Below, piece after piece: positions 14,215-22,351 of a DNA stretch of 33,237 nucleotides. The first letter of the stretch is position 1; each line of letters starts with the position of its first letter. This stretch comes from DASQQQ01 sp036390995 (lineage in GTDB: Bacteria; Actinomycetota; UBA4738; HRBIN12): assembly GCA_036390995.1 (NCBI GenBank), contig DASWAT010000150.1, positions 1 to 33,237 on the forward strand, in the 5' to 3' direction. The notes below the pieces were generated by a model. That model saw nothing but the letters and a program-made list of their open reading frames with translations. It was not told the origin of the DNA and ran no database searches. The position numbers were made by a program, and so were the translations under genes.

Positions 14215-15579
14215 GTGGAGCGATTCGACGTCTTCGTGATCGGTGGCGGCGGAACCGGCTCCGAGGTCGCCTTCCGCCTGGCCGCCCACGGAGGGTTGCG
14301 GGTCGCGCTGGCGGAGCGGGACAAGCTCGGGGGCGAGTGCAACCACTACGGGTGCGTGCCGACGAAGGTGATGCTCCGCAGCGCGCGGATCGCGCAGCTG
14401 GCGCGCCAAGCACGCCGGTTCGGGGTCCGGATCCCGCGGGTCGACGTCGACTTCCTCGCTGTCCGTGAGCGCGCCCGAAGCATCATCCAGGCTCAATCCG
14501 GAGAAGGGGCGAAGCCCTTCGAGCGAGCCGGCATCCGGGTGTTCCCGGACGAGGCCCGCCTGACCGGTCCGCATCGGGTCGATCTCGCGGACGGCACGCC
14601 CGTCGAGGCGGCTCGGATCGTGCTCGCCACCGGGAGCGAGCCGACGACACCCTCCATCGAGGGGCTCGAGGACGGTCCGTACTGGACGAACAAGGAGGCG
14701 ATCTGGCGGCCCGAGTCGGTCCCCGGATCGCTCGGCGTCATCGGCACCGGGGCGATCGGCATGGAGTTCGCCCAGATCTACGCCCGGTTCGGATCGCGCG
14801 TGACCGCTCTCGAGGTCGTGCCCCAGATCCTTCCGAACGAAGACCGGGAGGCAGCCGCGTCGCTCGTCCCGGCGTTCGAGGAGGAGGGGATCCGGCTCCG
14901 CACCGGCGTGCAGATCGAGCGCGCCGAGCACGACGGCCGCCGGTGGCATCTCGCCCTCGGCGGTGACGAGCGGCTGGAGGTGGACGAGCTCTTGGTGGCG
15001 GCGGGCCGTAGGGCCTGTTTCGACGTCCACGACCTGGCGGCGGCTGGGGTGGAGCTCGACGAGAGCGGCCGGCCGGTGCTCGACGACACCCTGCGGACCA
15101 CCGCGGAGGAGATCTGGGCCGCCGGCGACGCCACCGGCGACCTCCTGTTCACCCACGTGGGCAACTACGAGGCCGAGATCGTGGCCGAGGACATCCTCGG
15201 GCGACCCCGGCACCGCGACTACCGGGTGGTCCCTCGGATCACCTTCTGCGATCCGGAGGTCGCGAGCGTCGGCCTCACCGAGGCGCAGGCCCGCGAAGCC
15301 GGGTACGGGGTTCGCACCGGCGTCGTGCACATGCGGGACAACGAGCGCGCCCACATCGAGGGCCGGACCCACGGCCTGGTGAAGCTGGTGTCGGACGCGC
15401 GCACCGGACAGCTCCTCGGGGGCCACATCGTGAGCGAGGAGGCCGGGGCCATGATCCACGAGGTGGTGGCGGCGATGGCCTCGCGTGCGCCGGTCGAGAT
15501 GGTGGGAGGAGCGATCCACGCGTACCCCACGCTCTCGGAGGCGGTGAAAGGCGCGCTCGAACAGCTCGTACAGGGCTGA
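14215..15579 (+). CDS. FAD-dependent disulfide oxidoreductase (LPD/MerA-type) with Tyr in place of catalytic His
   Basis: A 454-residue class I pyridine nucleotide-disulfide oxidoreductase: FAD Rossmann loop GGGGTGSE at 10-17, redox pair Cys 42 and Cys 47 in GGECNHYGCVPTK, NAD(P) loop GVIGTGAIGMEFA near 176-188, second FAD motif WAAGDATGDLLFTHVG, and the dimerisation domain. In dihydrolipoamide dehydrogenases the C-terminal motif is HAHPTLSE, where the second His is the catalytic base with the Glu. Here it reads HAYPTLSE (Tyr 437, Glu 442). A Tyr at this place recalls mercuric reductase and actinobacterial quinone-reducing relatives, so it may not act in a 2-oxoacid complex; no lipoyl enzymes are nearby. 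GTG 14215 is the likely start; TTG 14203 is in frame. TTGGAT 6 bases upstream is a weak -10. Confidence 0.85.
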   Translation: MERFDVFVIGGGGTGSEVAFRLAAHGGLRVALAERDKLGGECNHYGCVPTKVMLRSARIAQLARQARRFGVRIPRVDVDFLAVRERARSIIQAQSGEGAKPFERAGIRVFPDEARLTGPHRVDLADGTPVEAARIVLATGSEPTTPSIEGLEDGPYWTNKEAIWRPESVPGSLGVIGTGAIGMEFAQIYARFGSRVTALEVVPQILPNEDREAAASLVPAFEEEGIRLRTGVQIERAEHDGRRWHLALGGDERLEVDELLVAAGRRACFDVHDLAAAGVELDESGRPVLDDTLRTTAEEIWAAGDATGDLLFTHVGNYEAEIVAEDILGRPRHRDYRVVPRITFCDPEVASVGLTEAQAREAGYGVRTGVVHMRDNERAHIEGRTHGLVKLVSDARTGQLLGGHIVSEEAGAMIHEVVAAMASRAPVEMVGGAIHAYPTLSEAVKGALEQLVQG

Positions 15580-15594
15580 GCGGCCACGCCCGGG

Positions 15595-15600
15595 TATCCT
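15595..15600 (+). promoter_or_regulatory. -10 box of the ErpA-like gene, predicted leaderless
   Basis: TATCCT ends 6 bases before ATG 15607. The six bases between are GGGAGG, too close to the start to work as a normal ribosome site. Confidence 0.45.
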
Positions 15601-15606
15601 GGGAGG

Positions 15607-15951
15607 ATGGACAGCGACACCGCGACCGTCATCACGGTCACCGAGAAGGCGGCCCGGAAGATCGCACAGCTCGCGGCCAAGGAGGGCCGGGACGGCGCGG
15701 TCCTGCGGGTGCGCGTGGTCGCCGGCGGATGCTCCGGCTTCTCCTACGAGCTGTCGTTCGCCGACGCCGCCGCCGGCGGCGACCACGTGATCGAGGCCTT
15801 CGGCGTCCGGGTACTGGTCGACCACAAGAGCGCTCCGATCGTCCGTGGATCCACGCTCGAGTTCAACGACTCGCTCCTCGGGGGTGGGCTGAAGATGCTG
15901 AACCCCCAGGCCAAGCAGGAGTGCGCCTGCGGCGAGTCGTTCGCCATCTGA
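15607..15951 (+). CDS. A-type Fe-S carrier (ErpA/IscA/SufA family)
   Basis: A 114-residue protein of exactly the usual family length. It begins with the ITVTEKAARKI strand-helix and has the three ligand cysteines: Cys 42 in GGCSGFSYEL and Cys 106 and 108 in CACGESF. A-type proteins accept [2Fe-2S] or [4Fe-4S] clusters from a scaffold and pass them to apo-enzymes in the cytoplasm. The next gene encodes a two-cluster Fe-S flavoprotein, an obvious possible client, but the two have separate predicted promoters. Sequence does not tell ErpA from IscA or SufA. Confidence 0.93.
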   Translation: MDSDTATVITVTEKAARKIAQLAAKEGRDGAVLRVRVVAGGCSGFSYELSFADAAAGGDHVIEAFGVRVLVDHKSAPIVRGSTLEFNDSLLGGGLKMLNPQAKQECACGESFAI

Positions 15952-16065
15952 CCGCCCCGTCTCACGTTCCGTCCCGGTTCCAAGGCTCCCGTCCACGGCC
16001 GATGGTCCCGGCGGAGCACGGGCCGCCGACCCATGGGTTCGGACCTGCGATCCAGACTCGCGCGC

Positions 16066-16071
16066 TATGCT
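16066..16071 (+). promoter_or_regulatory. -10 box of the FrhB-family gene, predicted leaderless
   Basis: TATGCT ends 8 bases before ATG 16080, with no ribosome site between. The rest of the 128-base gap from 15952 shows no gene or clear terminator. Confidence 0.5.
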
Positions 16072-16079
16072 TCCGGTCG

Positions 16080-17252
16080 ATGGCGCCGGCCAAGGACAAG
16101 ACGCAGTGGTTCGACCTCTATCACGAGGTCGTGGCGACAGGATTGTGTACCGGCTGCACGGCATGCATCGTGGCGTGCCCCTTCCACGTGCTCGGCTACG
16201 AGGACAACGTCCCCGTCCAGCTCCAGGAGGAGGGGATCGATCGCTGCAGCCACGGCGACAAGGGCTGCTCGCTGTGCACGCTCGCCTGTCCGCGCTTCCG
16301 CGACTGGGAATCCGACATCGACCAGCTCCTGTTCGGGCAGACCCGCAAGCCGGAGGAGGTCGTCGGCCACTACCGGGACATCGTCCTGGCTCGGGCCGCG
16401 GATCCCGAAGCGCTCATGCACGGCCAGGACGGCGGCGTGGTGTCGGCGCTCCTCATCTGGGGCCTGGAGAACGGCGAGATCGACGGCGTTTGTACGTCGA
16501 AGCTCTCGCAGGAGCGCGCCTGGGACGCGGAGCCCACGGTGGTCACCGACCGCGAGGGAGTCCTCGCCACCGCGGGCTCACGCTACACGTACTCGGCGAA
16601 CCCGCTGGCCATGCTGAAGGCCGCCGAGATGGGCCTGTCGAAGCTCGCGCTGGTCGGGATGTCCTGCCAGGCCAGCGTGACCGGCTCGATGACCGCGCGC
16701 CGGGTCAACAAGTGGGCGAAGAAGATCAACTGGACCCTGGGCCTTCTGTGCTCGAAGAGCTTCTCGTACGACGGGCTGATGGTCGAGATCGCGCAGAAGG
16801 AGCTCGGCCTCTCCCTCGACGACATCGTTCGCGTGAACATCAAGGGCAAGCTGCTCTTCTACACGCAAGACGGCCAGGAGATCACGTACTCGCTCAAGAA
16901 GTCTCACCGGTTCACGCGTCCCGGGTGCCTGCACTGCCCCGACTTCGCCGCCGAGCACGCGGACATCTCGTTCGGCGGCCTGGGACAGGAGGGCGGCTGG
17001 ACCCTCACGATCATCCGGACCGAGAAGGGCCAGGACGTGTGGGACCGGGCAGTGGCGGACGGCGTCGTGGAGTACCGTCCGGGGTCCGAGGACCCCGGCG
17101 CGATCGAGCTGATGATGAAGCTCGCCGCCAAGTCACGCGAGCGGTGGCCCACGGCCGACCTTCCCGAGACCGACCGGCTGCCGGGCCTCGTCGGCAATGG
17201 CGACGGGCAGGCGACCGTCACCACGCTTGCCACCCCTGCGGCAGAAGCCTGA
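16080..17252 (+). CDS. Coenzyme F420 hydrogenase/dehydrogenase beta-subunit family (FrhB-like)
   Basis: A 390-residue Fe-S flavoprotein. Two [4Fe-4S] motifs lie at the N-terminus: Cys 23, 26, 29, 33 (CTGCTACIVACP) and Cys 56, 63, 66, 70 (CSHGDKGCSLCTLACP). The FrhB N- and C-domains follow, with HGQDGGVVSALLIWGLENG, the Cys in VGMSCQASV, GLLCSKSFSYDGL, and PGCLHCPDFAAEHADISFGGLG. In hydrogenases and related enzymes this subunit moves electrons between Fe-S clusters, FAD and F420; homologues also serve as formate-, sulfite- or thioredoxin-linked subunits. No partner large subunit is adjacent, so the electron donor or acceptor is open. The C-terminal tail after about residue 360 is low-complexity. 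Confidence 0.86.
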   Translation: MAPAKDKTQWFDLYHEVVATGLCTGCTACIVACPFHVLGYEDNVPVQLQEEGIDRCSHGDKGCSLCTLACPRFRDWESDIDQLLFGQTRKPEEVVGHYRDIVLARAADPEALMHGQDGGVVSALLIWGLENGEIDGVCTSKLSQERAWDAEPTVVTDREGVLATAGSRYTYSANPLAMLKAAEMGLSKLALVGMSCQASVTGSMTARRVNKWAKKINWTLGLLCSKSFSYDGLMVEIAQKELGLSLDDIVRVNIKGKLLFYTQDGQEITYSLKKSHRFTRPGCLHCPDFAAEHADISFGGLGQEGGWTLTIIRTEKGQDVWDRAVADGVVEYRPGSEDPGAIELMMKLAAKSRERWPTADLPETDRLPGLVGNGDGQATVTTLATPAAEA

Positions 17253-17350
17253 GCAACGACTCAACGCGGCGGCCCCGATAGCCGATGATTCCATCCGACG
17301 CGGTCCGCGGCGTCCGGTTCGCCACGCCCGCATGCATCGGAGGATGGCTG

Positions 17351-19834
17351 ATGGTTGAGACCGCGCGGCCCGGGGTGGACGCGGCATCGCGCCGCGACGC
17401 AACCCTGGACGCCCTCGCGTTCGCAGCGCAGCGGTTCCTCGAGCAGACGGCCTGGGAGAGCGTCGTGCCCGAGGTCTTGCGGCGCCTGGGAGAGGCGACC
17501 GCGGCCGACCGCGCCTACGTGTTCGAGAACCATGGGGAAGACGGGCGGCTCAGCACCACACGGCGCTCGGAGTGGACCGCCCCCGGCGTCGGCCCGCAGC
17601 GGGCGGCCGATGGCGCGACGGCGACCTTCGATGGTTCCGACCGGTGGGCGCAGGTGTTGGGGGCGCGCGAGGTCGTCTGCGGCCCCGTCGCCGGCCTTCC
17701 GGCCTCCGAGCGTCGGCACCTCGAGCACGAAGGGGTGCGCTCGATACTGGTGGTTCCGGTCTTCACCGGCGACGAGTGGTGGGGTTCCGTGGAGTTCGAC
17801 GACTGCTCGACCGAGCGGGAGTGGGCCCCGGTCGAGGTCGACGCCCTCCGGGCGGTCGCCGGGATCCTCGGCGCGGCCATCCAGCGGCGCCGCAACGAGC
17901 ATCGCTTAGAGGAAGCGGAGGTCCGGTACCGGACCATCGTCGAACGGACGCCGGCGGTGACCTACCTGGAGCACCCGACCGAGGACTACGAGGCGGCCTC
18001 GTCGATCATCTACATGAGCCCGCAGATCGAGCAGATCCTCGGCTACCCGGCGCAGCACTGGTCCACGATCCCCGGGTTCTGGACCACCGTGGTGCACCCC
18101 GACGACCGCGAGCGGGTCGTGGCCGAGAGCGACCGGACCTCGATGACCGGCCAGCCGTACAGCCAGGAGTATCGGATGGTCGCCGCCGACGGCCGGGTGC
18201 GCTGGTTCCACGACGAGTCGATGCTGCTCCACGACGAGGCAGGCGCGCCACAGGTCTGGCAGGGCGTGATGCTGGACGTCACCGAGCGCAAGCACGCCGA
18301 GGAGCAGCTCCGGAAGGCCGAGCGAGACTTCCGTGCGCTCGTCGAGCACCTGCCCGCGGTGGTGTACCGGGAGACGCTCGACGCGAGACCCGGCGACTTC
18401 TACATCAGCCCGCAGGTGACGGCCATGTTCGGCTACACGCCCGACGAGTGGACGTGGACGCCGGACTTCTGGATAGACCGGATCCACCCGAACGACCGCG
18501 AGCGGGTTCAGACCGAGGACGACCGCATGACCACGACCCGGGAGCCGTTCCTGAGCGAGTACCGCTTCCGGCGCGCCGACGGCACGTACGTCTGGATCCA
18601 CGACGAGGCCACGCTGGTGGAGGATCCGGACCGGGAACCGTTCTGGCAGGGCTTCATGCTGGACGTCTCCGAACGTAAGCGCGCCGAACACGCCCTTCAG
18701 GAGGCCGAGGCCCTGTACCGCACGCTCGTCGAGCAGGTGCCGCTCGTGATCTACACCCAGGCCATCGACCCGGACGACCCCACCCGAACGAACACCATCT
18801 ACATCAGCCCGCGGACCGAGGAGCTGATCGGGTACTCGGTCGAGGAGACCCTGGCGATGGGCGGCGGACTGTGGCGGGAGATCCTCCATCCGAACGACCG
18901 CGAGCGGGTGCTGGCCGAGGACGCACAAGGCAACGTGACCGGGGCGCCGTTCGCGATGGAGTACCGCATGGTCGCAAAGGGCGACCGGGTCGTGTGGATC
19001 CGCGACGAGGCCACCGTGGTCCGCGACGCCGACGGGCGTCCCCGTTTCTGGCAGGGCTACATGCTCGATATCACCGAGCGCAAGGAGGCCGAGGAGCAGC
19101 TGGAGCGGGCGCTCGCCGTCGAGCGCGAAGCGACCCAGCGGCTCCGCGCCCTCGACGAGATGAAGAACACCTTCCTGCAGGCGGTCTCACACGACCTGCG
19201 CACGCCCCTCGCGGCGATCCTCGGTCTGGCCGTCACGCTCGCCCGCGAGGACGTCGATCTCGACCCTACCGAAGCTCGAGATCTTGCCCTGCGGATCGCC
19301 GGCAACGCGCGAAAGCTGGACCGCATGGTCGCGGATCTCCTCGACCTGGACCGCCTCGCACGCGGCATCGTCGAGCCCAAGCTCCACACCACCGACGTAG
19401 GCGCTCTGGTCCGCCGCGTGGCGTCCGAGTCCGATCTCACCGCTGAAGGCCGGATCCAGGTCGAGGCGCCGCCGGTCGAGGTTTCGGTGGACGCTTCGAA
19501 GGTGGAGCGCATCGTCGAGAACCTCCTCTCGAACACCGCCCGGCACACTCCAGAAGGAACGCAGGTGTGGGTTCGCGTCGAGCCGGCGCGGAGCGGCGTG
19601 CTCGTGGTGGTGGAGGACGACGGTCCGGGGATCCCCGCCCCGCTCCGCGAGGCCGTCTTCGAGCCGTTCCGGCAGGGACCCGATGCCCCTCGTCACGCCC
19701 CTGGCGTCGGCGTGGGACTCTCGCTGGTCGCCCGGTTCGCGGAGCTGATGGGAGGCCGGGCTTGGGTGCAGGAGCGCGTGGGTGGGGGCGCCTCGTTCCG
19801 GGTGTTCCTGGCCGACGGAGGGCGGGGTTCGTAG
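17351..19834 (+). CDS. Soluble sensor histidine kinase, GAF-PAS-PAS-PAS-HisKA-HATPase
   Basis: An 827-residue kinase with no membrane segment. A GAF domain (about 22-180) is followed by three similar PAS-PAC units (about 190-315, 316-440, 441-570); each has a fold-typical YRTIVE-like start, a P(D/N)DRERV stretch after the FxxxxHP region, and a closing MLDVTERK-type coiled linker. HisKA carries phospho-His 614 (AVSHDLRTPLAAIL); HATPase has N-box Asn 724 with Asn 728, G1 DDGPGIP near 757 and GVGVGLSL. The repeated PAS units look like internal duplication. The start ATG 17351 has GGAGG 7 bases upstream; ATG 17285 is in frame but less likely. No response regulator is adjacent. A strong hairpin ends the gene. 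Confidence 0.9.
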   Translation: MVETARPGVDAASRRDATLDALAFAAQRFLEQTAWESVVPEVLRRLGEATAADRAYVFENHGEDGRLSTTRRSEWTAPGVGPQRAADGATATFDGSDRWAQVLGAREVVCGPVAGLPASERRHLEHEGVRSILVVPVFTGDEWWGSVEFDDCSTEREWAPVEVDALRAVAGILGAAIQRRRNEHRLEEAEVRYRTIVERTPAVTYLEHPTEDYEAASSIIYMSPQIEQILGYPAQHWSTIPGFWTTVVHPDDRERVVAESDRTSMTGQPYSQEYRMVAADGRVRWFHDESMLLHDEAGAPQVWQGVMLDVTERKHAEEQLRKAERDFRALVEHLPAVVYRETLDARPGDFYISPQVTAMFGYTPDEWTWTPDFWIDRIHPNDRERVQTEDDRMTTTREPFLSEYRFRRADGTYVWIHDEATLVEDPDREPFWQGFMLDVSERKRAEHALQEAEALYRTLVEQVPLVIYTQAIDPDDPTRTNTIYISPRTEELIGYSVEETLAMGGGLWREILHPNDRERVLAEDAQGNVTGAPFAMEYRMVAKGDRVVWIRDEATVVRDADGRPRFWQGYMLDITERKEAEEQLERALAVEREATQRLRALDEMKNTFLQAVSHDLRTPLAAILGLAVTLAREDVDLDPTEARDLALRIAGNARKLDRMVADLLDLDRLARGIVEPKLHTTDVGALVRRVASESDLTAEGRIQVEAPPVEVSVDASKVERIVENLLSNTARHTPEGTQVWVRVEPARSGVLVVVEDDGPGIPAPLREAVFEPFRQGPDAPRHAPGVGVGLSLVARFAELMGGRAWVQERVGGGASFRVFLADGGRGS

Positions 19835-19854
19835 TTCGACCCGGGAACGAGTCA

Positions 19855-19881
19855 GAGCCCCGGGCACTCGACCCGGGGCTC
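19855..19881. terminator. Bidirectional terminator between histidine kinase and fdxA
   Basis: GAGCCCCGGG (19855-19864), loop CACTCGA, CCCGGGGCTC (19872-19881): a perfect 10-bp GC-rich stem between two convergent stop codons, 20 bases past one and 24 past the other. No clean T-run follows, as is common in high-GC actinobacteria. Confidence 0.75.
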
Positions 19882-19905
19882 CTGGTGGTTCGATGGAGCG
19901 CCAGC

Positions 19906-20235
19906 TCAGCCCGCGGCGGCCCACCCGGCCACCACCGGATGGTCGACGGCTGCCGGGCCGACCTGCGCTGCTCCGCCGGGCGAGCCGACCCCGCTCACGG
20001 CTTCGGAGAACCACTCGGCGTTGATCGGCGTGAACTGCTTCCACTCGGCGGGAACGTCGTCCTCGTAGAAGATCGCCGTGACCGGACACACAGGCTCGCA
20101 AGCACCGCAGTCCACGCACTCATCGGGGTGGATGTACAGCATCCGGGGCCCCTCGTAGATGCAGTCGACCGGGCACTCGTCGACGCACGCGCGGTCCTTC
20201 ACGTCGATACAGGGCTCTGCGATGGTGTAGGTCAT
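19906..20235 (-). CDS. fdxA: 7Fe ferredoxin FdxA
   Basis: A 109-residue ferredoxin with both cluster sets: Cys 9, 17, 21, 25 and Cys 40, 43, 46, 50 in the order expected for one [3Fe-4S] and one [4Fe-4S] cluster. It begins MTYTIAEPCIDVKD and contains CPVDCIYEG and HPDECVDCGACEPVCP, near-identical to actinobacterial FdxA. These proteins give electrons to cytochromes P450 and other oxidoreductases. ATG 20235 has an AAAAAGGGGAAA ribosome site and a normal promoter about 45 bases upstream, so it is a leadered gene. The C-terminal tail is rich in Gly and Ala. Confidence 0.96.
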   Translation of the reverse strand: MTYTIAEPCIDVKDRACVDECPVDCIYEGPRMLYIHPDECVDCGACEPVCPVTAIFYEDDVPAEWKQFTPINAEWFSEAVSGVGSPGGAAQVGPAAVDHPVVAGWAAAG

Positions 20236-20277
20236 CCGGTTTCCCCTTTTTCCACGGTGCGGACCTTGCAAATCGCT

Positions 20278-20305
20278 AGTGTACGACTCCGGGCCGGGGC
20301 TGCAA
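20278..20305 (-). promoter_or_regulatory. Promoter of fdxA
   Basis: On the minus strand, TTGCAG (20300-20305) and TACACT (20278-20283) are 16 bases apart, about 42 bases upstream of ATG 20235, giving an A-rich leader with the ribosome site. This is the most ordinary sigma70-type arrangement in the window. Confidence 0.5.
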
Positions 20306-20312
20306 GCCGCCT

Positions 20313-21299
20313 TCAGGCTTCCACCGCGGGATGGGGAGCCAGCGCGAACAGCGTCCCCAGGATCGAGGACAGCGGGTCCAGGACGGCCACCGGGTACACG
20401 ACCGGCAGGTCGGCGCCGGCATCCTGATAGGCGTGCAGCCGCGACGCGGCCTCGGACGCCTCGCCGACCACGCACACCCGGCGCACGAGCGCCTCGGGCA
20501 CCGCCCCCGGGTTTCGGGCGCGGAACGCCCGAGCCGCGGCCTCCGCCTCCTCCCCAAGACCCACCTGTTCGAACTGGCGACGGTACGCGGGGAAGGAGGC
20601 GTACTGGCCCGCGGCCGCCTGGAGGGCGGGAAGCGCGTGCTCGGGCTCCTGCCCCACGCAGGCCCGCACGTAGACGGCCACGGTGACCCGCGACGGATCG
20701 CGGCCGGCGGCCTCGGCGCCCTCTCGGACCCTGTCCCTGGCGAACGACACGCGCTCCGGCGGGCACCAGTTCAGCAGCACGCCGTCGGCCACCTCCCCAG
20801 CCAGGCCCATCGCCCTCGGTCCGAGGGCGGCGATCCACACCGGCGGCGGCTCCGCCCCCGGGTGGAGCGACAGCCGGAAGCGTCCGCCGGTCGGCTCCTG
20901 GATCGTCTCCCCGGCCAGGGCGGCCTTGATCCGGCTCACGCCGTCTCGCAGCCGGTCGAGCGCGCCGGGGCCCGAGGGTCCGGTCCCTAGCCCGAGGATC
21001 ATGCGGCCGCCGGAGAGCTCGTGCACCGTGGCGGCGGCCATGGCGGTCGTTGACACGCTTCGAGCGACGATCGGCACGACCCCCGTCCCGAGCCGGAGCG
21101 TGGTGGTGGCCGCGGCGAGGCCGGCGAGCGCGGCGAACGCGTCGCGGCCAGCGATCTCGGGCAGGAACACGGCCTCGTATCCGGTCTGCTCGGCGGTTCG
21201 AGCCGCCTCGAGGAAGTCGTTCCAGGGCAAGGGGTCTCGGATGGCGATCCCCGTTCGGGTGTGGCGCTCACGCGACGTGCCGTTCATGGCAACTACCAT
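20313..21299 (-). CDS. Luciferase-like (F420-dependent type) oxidoreductase
   Basis: A 328-residue LLM-fold flavoenzyme. Visible blocks are GIAIRDPLPWNDFLEAARTAEQTGYEAVFLPEI, TLRLGTGVVPI, AAATVHELSGGRMILGLGTG (the core signature), and PPVWIAALGPRAMGLAGEVADGVLLNW. In actinobacteria this sub-group usually uses F420H2 rather than FMNH2, and an FrhB-family protein in the window makes F420 plausible here, but the substrate is unknown. Two starts are possible, ATG 21299 (used) and ATG 21287; neither has a clear ribosome site. It diverges from an alpha/beta hydrolase with only 8 bases between the start codons (20 if the inner start is used). Confidence 0.85.
   Translation of the reverse strand: MVVAMNGTSRERHTRTGIAIRDPLPWNDFLEAARTAEQTGYEAVFLPEIAGRDAFAALAGLAAATTTLRLGTGVVPIVARSVSTTAMAAATVHELSGGRMILGLGTGPSGPGALDRLRDGVSRIKAALAGETIQEPTGGRFRLSLHPGAEPPPVWIAALGPRAMGLAGEVADGVLLNWCPPERVSFARDRVREGAEAAGRDPSRVTVAVYVRACVGQEPEHALPALQAAAGQYASFPAYRRQFEQVGLGEEAEAAARAFRARNPGAVPEALVRRVCVVGEASEAASRLHAYQDAGADLPVVYPVAVLDPLSSILGTLFALAPHPAVEA
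21294..21299 (+). promoter_or_regulatory. -10 box of the alpha/beta hydrolase gene, predicted leaderless
   Basis: TACCAT ends 8 bases before GTG 21308. It overlaps the first codon of the divergent oxidoreductase gene if that starts at 21299. Confidence 0.5.
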
Positions 21300-21307
21300 C
21301 GTCGCAC

Positions 21308-21958
21308 GTGGACGCCGTGCGCATCACCACCGAGGACAACGTCTCGCTGGAGGGTGAGATCCGCCTGCCGGAGGGACCTCCCGCCGGCTCGGCGGTGCTG
21401 TGCCACGCGCTGCCGATCGCAGGGGGAAGCAAGGATCACCCGATCCTGTGGGCGATCCGGAACGAGCTGACCGCGCGGCGCTTCGCGGTCCTCTCGTTCA
21501 ACTTCCGGGGCGTGATGCATTCCGGCGGGACCTACGCCGGGGGCCGGGCGGAGGTTCGCGACGTGGCCGCCGCCGTGGCGTTCGTCCGCGAGCGGGCGGA
21601 CGGTCCCACCCTCGGCTGCGGGTGGTCCTTCGGGGCGAACGTCGCGCTCCGCGAGGCCGTGGAGGATCCCCGGGTCGCGGGGCTCGCACTGGTGGGGATC
21701 CCGCTCGGCGAGCGGGCGTCCGACGTGCCCGAGCTCCCATCGCCGTCCGAGCTCCGCGCGTTCAGGCGGCCGGTGCTGCTGCTCTCGGGCGAGGGCGACA
21801 CGTTCTCTCCTCGGCCGGAGCTGGAGCTGCTCGCACGCCGCCTACCGGCTTCAGAGCTCGCGATCATCCCGGGTACCGACCACTTCCTGTGGCGTCGCGA
21901 GAAGCAGGCGGCGGGGCGGATCGGCGCGTTCGCCGGGGCACTCCTTGCCGGCACCTGA
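21308..21958 (+). CDS. Alpha/beta hydrolase
   Basis: A 216-residue hydrolase-fold protein with a plausible catalytic triad: nucleophile Ser 107 in GWSFGAN (GxSxG), Asp 164 in SGEGDTFSP, and His 192 in GTDHFLWRRE. The order LCHALPIAGGSKDHP, then FNFRGVMHSGGTYAGG is typical of small dienelactone hydrolase/COG2945-type proteins. Substrate unknown. GTG 21308 is chosen because the similarity starts directly after it (VRITTEDNVSLEGEI) and because of the TACCAT box 8 bases upstream. Confidence 0.82.
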   Translation: MDAVRITTEDNVSLEGEIRLPEGPPAGSAVLCHALPIAGGSKDHPILWAIRNELTARRFAVLSFNFRGVMHSGGTYAGGRAEVRDVAAAVAFVRERADGPTLGCGWSFGANVALREAVEDPRVAGLALVGIPLGERASDVPELPSPSELRAFRRPVLLLSGEGDTFSPRPELELLARRLPASELAIIPGTDHFLWRREKQAAGRIGAFAGALLAGT

Positions 21959-21993
21959 GCCCGGACGGGCACCACACCGGCCGGGCGCAGGGC

Positions 21994-22251
21994 TCACGAG
22001 GGCGGCGAACCGCTCCGCAGTCGCGATCGCAGCAGTAGCCACGCCAGGATCACGGCGGCGAGGACGAGGGCCCCGACGTATCGCCCGGCCGCGAGGGCGA
22101 CGAAGACCAGCACCGACAGGACCGATGCGATGCCGACCATCGCCCATCCGCGCACCGGCCATCGCTCCCGGACCATCCGCGCCGCCCGGAGGTAGCCGAA
22201 CAGCGCCACCCCCAAGAGGACCCCGAGGATCACCAGATCCGCGCCGTTCAC
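21994..22251 (-). CDS. Small membrane protein, unknown function
   Basis: An 85-residue protein with two or three predicted membrane helices (about 5-21, 37-57, and 60-75), and a basic loop RAARMVRERWPVRGW between the first two, suggesting a cytoplasmic loop. The tail RSRLRSG is also basic. I do not recognise the family. GTG 22251 is preceded at 6 bases by TACGCT, a leaderless-type signal that supports it being a real gene. It ends 35 bases from the convergent hydrolase stop. Confidence 0.6.
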   Translation of the reverse strand: MNGADLVILGVLLGVALFGYLRAARMVRERWPVRGWAMVGIASVLSVLVFVALAAGRYVGALVLAAVILAWLLLRSRLRSGSPPS

Positions 22252-22257
22252 GCTGGA

Positions 22258-22263
22258 AGCGTA
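22258..22263 (-). promoter_or_regulatory. -10 box of the 85-residue membrane protein gene, predicted leaderless
   Basis: TACGCT on the minus strand ends 6 bases before GTG 22251. Confidence 0.45.
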
Positions 22264-22323
22264 CCCGCGTCCTCTCCCGAAGGCCGTCCGGCCCGCGGAC
22301 GCGAAGCCCGGTCCGGCGCGGGG

Positions 22324-22344
22324 GCGACGAGATAGATACGTCGC
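22324..22344. repeat. Small hairpin after the saccharopine-dehydrogenase-like gene
   Basis: GCGACG and CGTCGC form a 6-bp stem around the AT-rich loop AGATAGATA, 8 bases beyond the minus-strand stop at 22352. It could be a weak terminator of the three-gene operon. No T-run. Confidence 0.3.
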
Positions 22345-22351
22345 GGGGCGG

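Noticed and set aside
16031..16040. ACCCATGGGT palindrome before the FrhB-like gene
   Set aside because: Ten bases with a two-base centre is common by chance, and it has no clear relation to the predicted promoter.
22324..22344. Riboswitch or CRISPR-like element from the GATAGATA loop
   Set aside because: Only a 6-bp stem and a single copy; nothing beyond a simple hairpin.
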